Below are positions 61,687-64,000 of a stretch of DNA of 64,000 bases, in pieces (position 1 is the first letter of the stretch; every line of letters begins with the position of its first letter). The stretch spans positions 1 through 64,000 of the forward strand of contig CBFHLY010000009.1 of the NCBI GenBank assembly GCA_965656785.1, written 5' to 3'. Under the pieces are notes generated by a model. It saw only the letters and a program-made list of their open reading frames with translations. It was not told where the DNA came from and ran no database searches. Position numbers and translations under genes: made by a program. The stretch comes from JALQTD01 sp965656785. GTDB lineage: Bacteria > Bacteroidota > Bacteroidia > Flavobacteriales_D > Sanyastnellaceae.

Positions 61687-62757
61687 TCACCCCCCGCTGC
61701 CCTCCAACCGATTCAGCCGGGGATGCACCACCGCGAAATAAAGCGGCGGCAACCAACTCAGGACCATCATGCCCGGATATCCGGTCGGCAATTGCGGCGC
61801 ATCGGGCAAGTGATCCAATTGCGGATAAGGCTTAGCGGGCGCGGCGTGGTGATCCGAATGTCGGCTCAGCTCGAACAACACCACGCGACCGAGCGGGTGG
61901 TTCGAATTCCAACTGTGCACCGCTCGCACCCGTTCGTATCGGTGCTCGTTCACTCGCGCCCGGCTCAATCCGTAATGTTCGATGTAATTGACGGTCTCCA
62001 ACAGCAAGCCGCCCAACATCGCCGCAACCACCCAAGCTCCAGCCACATCCCATCCCCAAATCGCCCCGACACCCCCCAAAACCGCCCCTTGAATCACCTG
62101 CCAACGCAACACCTCATTCCCCCAACTCCAAAACGGCTTACCCGCTCGCCGCAACCGCTCCGCTTCCAACTGCCAAGCATGCCACCAGCCGCCCCACCAG
62201 GACTTGACCCAAAAAAACCACACCCACTCCCCACGACGAGCCGTCGCCGGATCTTCGTCGGTGGCGACGTTCCGATGGTGTCCGCGGTTGTGCTCCACCT
62301 GAAAGTGCGCGTACAGCGAGGTCACCAACAAAGCGTACGAAGCCAACGAAGCCAAGCGGTGGGGTCGGTGCCCCAACTCGTGCGCCACGTTGATTCCGAG
62401 CACCCCACACAGCAAGCCCATCGCCGTCACCCGTCCCCACCACGTCGCGCCATCGAGCTCCGCCCCATCCATCATCACCCAAAACCAAATCAAGCCCCCC
62501 CATTGAATGAACACCATACTGCCCAACCACGCATCGAACCGGCCATCTTCCTGAATGGCCGCCGACTCGGAAGGCGATAAATTTCGTCCGTTGGGCCTCA
62601 GCACCAATTCCAACATCGGCAACAAGACGAACGCATACCCGATCGCGACAAATGACCACAGCCCTTCCAACAGAAACGAAGCGGCAGCAGAAATCGGGAT
62701 GGTCAGCGAAAACGCATACCGCAGCCAGCGCCAACGAAGTTCACTCGACGGATTCAT
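61687..62757 (-). CDS. alkB: AlkB-family alkane 1-monooxygenase
   Basis: 356 residues. The membrane di-iron histidine boxes are HELGHR (126-131), HNRGHH (156-161) and, after the AlkB signature NYIEHYGL near 257, HSDHHAAP near 308. NSNHPLGRVVLFELSRHSDHH matches the conserved AlkB end. About six hydrophobic helices anchor it in the inner membrane. It inserts oxygen at the terminal carbon of alkanes or similar chains, using rubredoxin, which is not coded nearby. The start overlaps the TPR lipoprotein end by 17 bp, so it belongs to a def-TPR-alkB operon. Confidence 0.92.
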   Translation of the reverse strand: MNPSSELRWRWLRYAFSLTIPISAAASFLLEGLWSFVAIGYAFVLLPMLELVLRPNGRNLSPSESAAIQEDGRFDAWLGSMVFIQWGGLIWFWVMMDGAELDGATWWGRVTAMGLLCGVLGINVAHELGHRPHRLASLASYALLVTSLYAHFQVEHNRGHHRNVATDEDPATARRGEWVWFFWVKSWWGGWWHAWQLEAERLRRAGKPFWSWGNEVLRWQVIQGAVLGGVGAIWGWDVAGAWVVAAMLGGLLLETVNYIEHYGLSRARVNEHRYERVRAVHSWNSNHPLGRVVLFELSRHSDHHAAPAKPYPQLDHLPDAPQLPTGYPGMMVLSWLPPLYFAVVHPRLNRLEGSGG

Positions 62758-63274
62758 TGCGTTGGAAATTACGCAGCAAATCGTCTGCGCGCAAGTCCAA
62801 CTGTGCCAACGAGATGCGCGCCCATTCCGCCTCCTCCGATTCCGGGTGAACCTCGATTACCTGCTGGTAGGTGAGCCGAGCTTGCTCGCGATCACCCAGC
62901 TCCGTCTCGGCGATGAAACCGACGAGGAAGGCACACCGCGCGCGCTGTGGGTACCTTGGAAAGTGATCGTGGACATCCCGCAACTGGGTCATCGCCTCCT
63001 CGAACGCGCCTTTTGACCGTAAAAGGTCTGCACGCCGAAACAACATTTCAGGAGCTCGCTCCTCCCCGTTGCATGCATTCGCGAAGTCCGCATAATGGCG
63101 GATCAATTGATCCCGAACTTCGCCGCGCGGGTTCACTTCATCCCCAAACAATTCCGCTTCCAAGGCGCCGATGGCCTCCAATCGCTTCGTACAATCGACT
63201 GTTTCACCGACCGAATTCCCCACGGGATTTCCGCAAGCCGCCAAACCGACCGCCAACCAAACCCACCGGCTCAT
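62741..63274 (-). CDS. TPR-like lipoprotein
   Basis: 177 residues from ATG 63274 (MSRWVWLAVG); the frame is open upstream within def without a good start. The lipobox GLAAC gives lipidated Cys14. Two or more TPR-like helix pairs follow (APEMLFRRADLLRSKGAFEEAMTQLRDV, ARCAFLVGFIAETELGDREQARLTYQQVI, AEWARISLAQL), like outer-membrane TPR adapters such as YbgF or BamD-like proteins. Its start overlaps the def stop by 4 bp (ATGA) and its end overlaps alkB by 17 bp. Confidence 0.82.
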   Translation of the reverse strand: MSRWVWLAVGLAACGNPVGNSVGETVDCTKRLEAIGALEAELFGDEVNPRGEVRDQLIRHYADFANACNGEERAPEMLFRRADLLRSKGAFEEAMTQLRDVHDHFPRYPQRARCAFLVGFIAETELGDREQARLTYQQVIEVHPESEEAEWARISLAQLDLRADDLLRNFQRNESVE

Positions 63275-63846
63275 CGCCCGCGAACTCCAGGAAAGCGCAT
63301 CCGGTAATCCACCGGAACTTTCCCGTTGGTGATGTCCCGCAATTTCCCATGCAGCAAGCGGCGGCGCATGGGATGCAGGTGGTCCGTGATGAGCAAGCCC
63401 TCGATGTGATCGTACTCGTGTTGAACCACCCGGGCCGGAATGCCCTCCAGACGCTCCTCCACGAGCTCCCATTGCTCGTTGTAATATTCCACCGCAATCC
63501 CCGTCGGACGCGTCACCTTTTCCCGAATGCCCGGGATGCTCAGGCAGCCTTCTTCCATGTCGTCTTGCGCCTCGCTTTCTTCAAAGATCACGGGATTGAT
63601 CATCACGCGTTTGAAATCCTTGCAGGCCAAATCACCGCCCTCGCCTTCCGCAAACGGACTGGCGTCCACGATGAAGAGGCGCAGCGACTCTCCGACCTGG
63701 GGTGCTGCCAAACCCACTCCCTCCGAAGCGTACATGGTCTCCCACATGTTCGCAATGAGGCTCTCCAATCCGGATGATCCCTGCTCCACGTCTTCCGCCT
63801 CCACCTTGAGAACCGGATCGCCATAAGCCACTACTGGTAAAATCAT
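63271..63846 (-). CDS. def: Peptide deformylase
   Basis: 191 residues from ATG 63846 (MILPVVAYG); an in-frame codon 15 bases upstream lies inside the promoter box. It removes the formyl group from new N-terminal Met. All three motifs are present: EGVGLAAPQVG (motif 1), EEGCLSIPG (motif 2, metal Cys) and VQHEYDHIEG (motif 3, HExxH-type HEYDH). The length is typical of Bacteroidetes. First gene of an operon with the TPR lipoprotein and alkB. Confidence 0.95.
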   Translation of the reverse strand: MILPVVAYGDPVLKVEAEDVEQGSSGLESLIANMWETMYASEGVGLAAPQVGESLRLFIVDASPFAEGEGGDLACKDFKRVMINPVIFEESEAQDDMEEGCLSIPGIREKVTRPTGIAVEYYNEQWELVEERLEGIPARVVQHEYDHIEGLLITDHLHPMRRRLLHGKLRDITNGKVPVDYRMRFPGVRGR

Positions 63847-63849
63847 GCG

Positions 63850-63857
63850 CAAATTTA
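63850..63857 (-). promoter_or_regulatory. -7 box TAAATTTG, 3 nt before the def start
   Basis: Perfect TAnnTTTG on the minus strand. Only CGC separates it from ATG 63846, which predicts a leaderless mRNA or transcription start within the first codon region. Confidence 0.6.
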
Positions 63858-63916
63858 CCACGATTCAGCGAATGAGGGTGCGGATTGAGGTGGCGGATTG
63901 GGGGTGGGTTTTGGCC

Positions 63917-63924
63917 TAACTTCG
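63917..63924 (+). promoter_or_regulatory. -7 box TAACTTCG, 4 nt before the ribB start
   Basis: TAnnTTCG followed by CGGC and ATG 63929. It faces the def promoter across a 60-bp gap. The -33 element is not clear. Confidence 0.5.
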
Positions 63925-63928
63925 CGGC

Positions 63929-64000
63929 ATGAGTGTGCTCGACCCCATTTCCGAAGCCATAGAAGCCATTCGCAACGGTGAGATCATCATCGTGGTGGAC
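63929..64000 (+). CDS. ribB: 3,4-dihydroxy-2-butanone 4-phosphate synthase, N-terminus (cut by window edge)
   Basis: Only 24 codons are visible. They begin MSVLDPISEAIEAIRNGE and continue into IIIVVD, the exact N-terminal pattern of RibB, which is followed in the family by the acidic DDEDRENEGD loop. It could be RibB alone or a RibBA fusion; since a stand-alone ribA is present at 49141, either is possible. Confidence 0.85.
   Translation, partial: MSVLDPISEAIEAIRNGEIIIVVD

Noticed and set aside
49141..63931. FMN riboswitch before ribA or ribB
   Set aside because: The ribA start is only 14 bp from the GH13 stop, and the ribB leader is a few bases long, so there is no room for the structure.

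Overview
The window looks like chromosomal DNA (roughly 55-58 percent GC) of a Bacteroidetes bacterium, probably a marine member of the Flavobacteriales or a near relative. The main reasons are: secreted proteins with type IX secretion system (T9SS) C-terminal domains of both type A and type B; a PorP/SprF-family protein beside a SprB-like adhesin; Bacteroidetes-type -7 promoter boxes (TAnnTTTG and TAnnTTCG); an S46 dipeptidyl peptidase; and IcmF, the fused acyl-CoA mutase. I infer this from family signatures only and cannot name a species. There is one tRNA gene (Arg-ACG) and no rRNA, CRISPR array, insertion sequence or prophage that I can see.

Layout. Positions 1-8164 hold two adjacent giant cysteine-rich, acidic repeat proteins (the first cut by the window edge). 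8288-10217 has a small secreted protein, an unrecognised protein and the tRNA. 10327-18540 is mostly housekeeping: a secreted C1 peptidase, an outer-membrane-like protein, a cyclophilin lipoprotein, a DnaQ/GIY-YIG nuclease, an ECF sigma factor with a small downstream ORF, and UvrA. 18605-23380 is a three-gene unit: SprB-like type B adhesin, PorP, and a stand-alone copy of a domain found elsewhere in the window. 23514-29627 carries TruC, a DUF3089 hydrolase, IcmF and a DMT transporter. 29596-37102 is a tightly packed five-gene minus-strand operon: lysyl oxidase protein, CotH/lamin-tail protein, sulfotransferase-like protein, class IV aminotransferase and a four-helix membrane protein. 37243-46446 mixes a 36-residue membrane peptide, a DPP11-type peptidase, threonine aldolase, a T9SS protein, YaaA, an FKBP lipoprotein and an M43-like protein whose catalytic Glu is Gln. 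46496-49728 has a DUF819 membrane protein, a beta-propeller-like membrane protein and RibA. 49743-55376 is a starch/maltodextrin set (GH13 lipoprotein, secreted multi-domain carbohydrate-binding protein, MFS sugar transporter). 55491-58814 is a third large repeat protein. 58935-63846 has Pgi, class II FBP aldolase, AlkB, a TPR lipoprotein and peptide deformylase. The start of ribB lies at 63929.

Cross-cutting themes. (1) Four secreted repeat proteins lack a recognisable T9SS domain and instead end, directly before the stop codon, in the same dockerin-like tail (one EF-hand-type loop followed by DLLxFLxxYG). (2) A domain of about 180 residues marked by TTYRVYA, TTTSFYQ and AYDSWxTIG occurs eight times in four genes, once as a whole protein. 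(3) The lysyl oxidase to aminotransferase operon combines candidate extracellular protein-modifying enzymes with two genes that are, from memory, fused in plants. (4) Several genes have a perfect or near-perfect -7 box only 3-5 nt before ATG, which predicts leaderless or nearly leaderless mRNAs. I consider (1), (2) and (3) the best candidates for undescribed biology.
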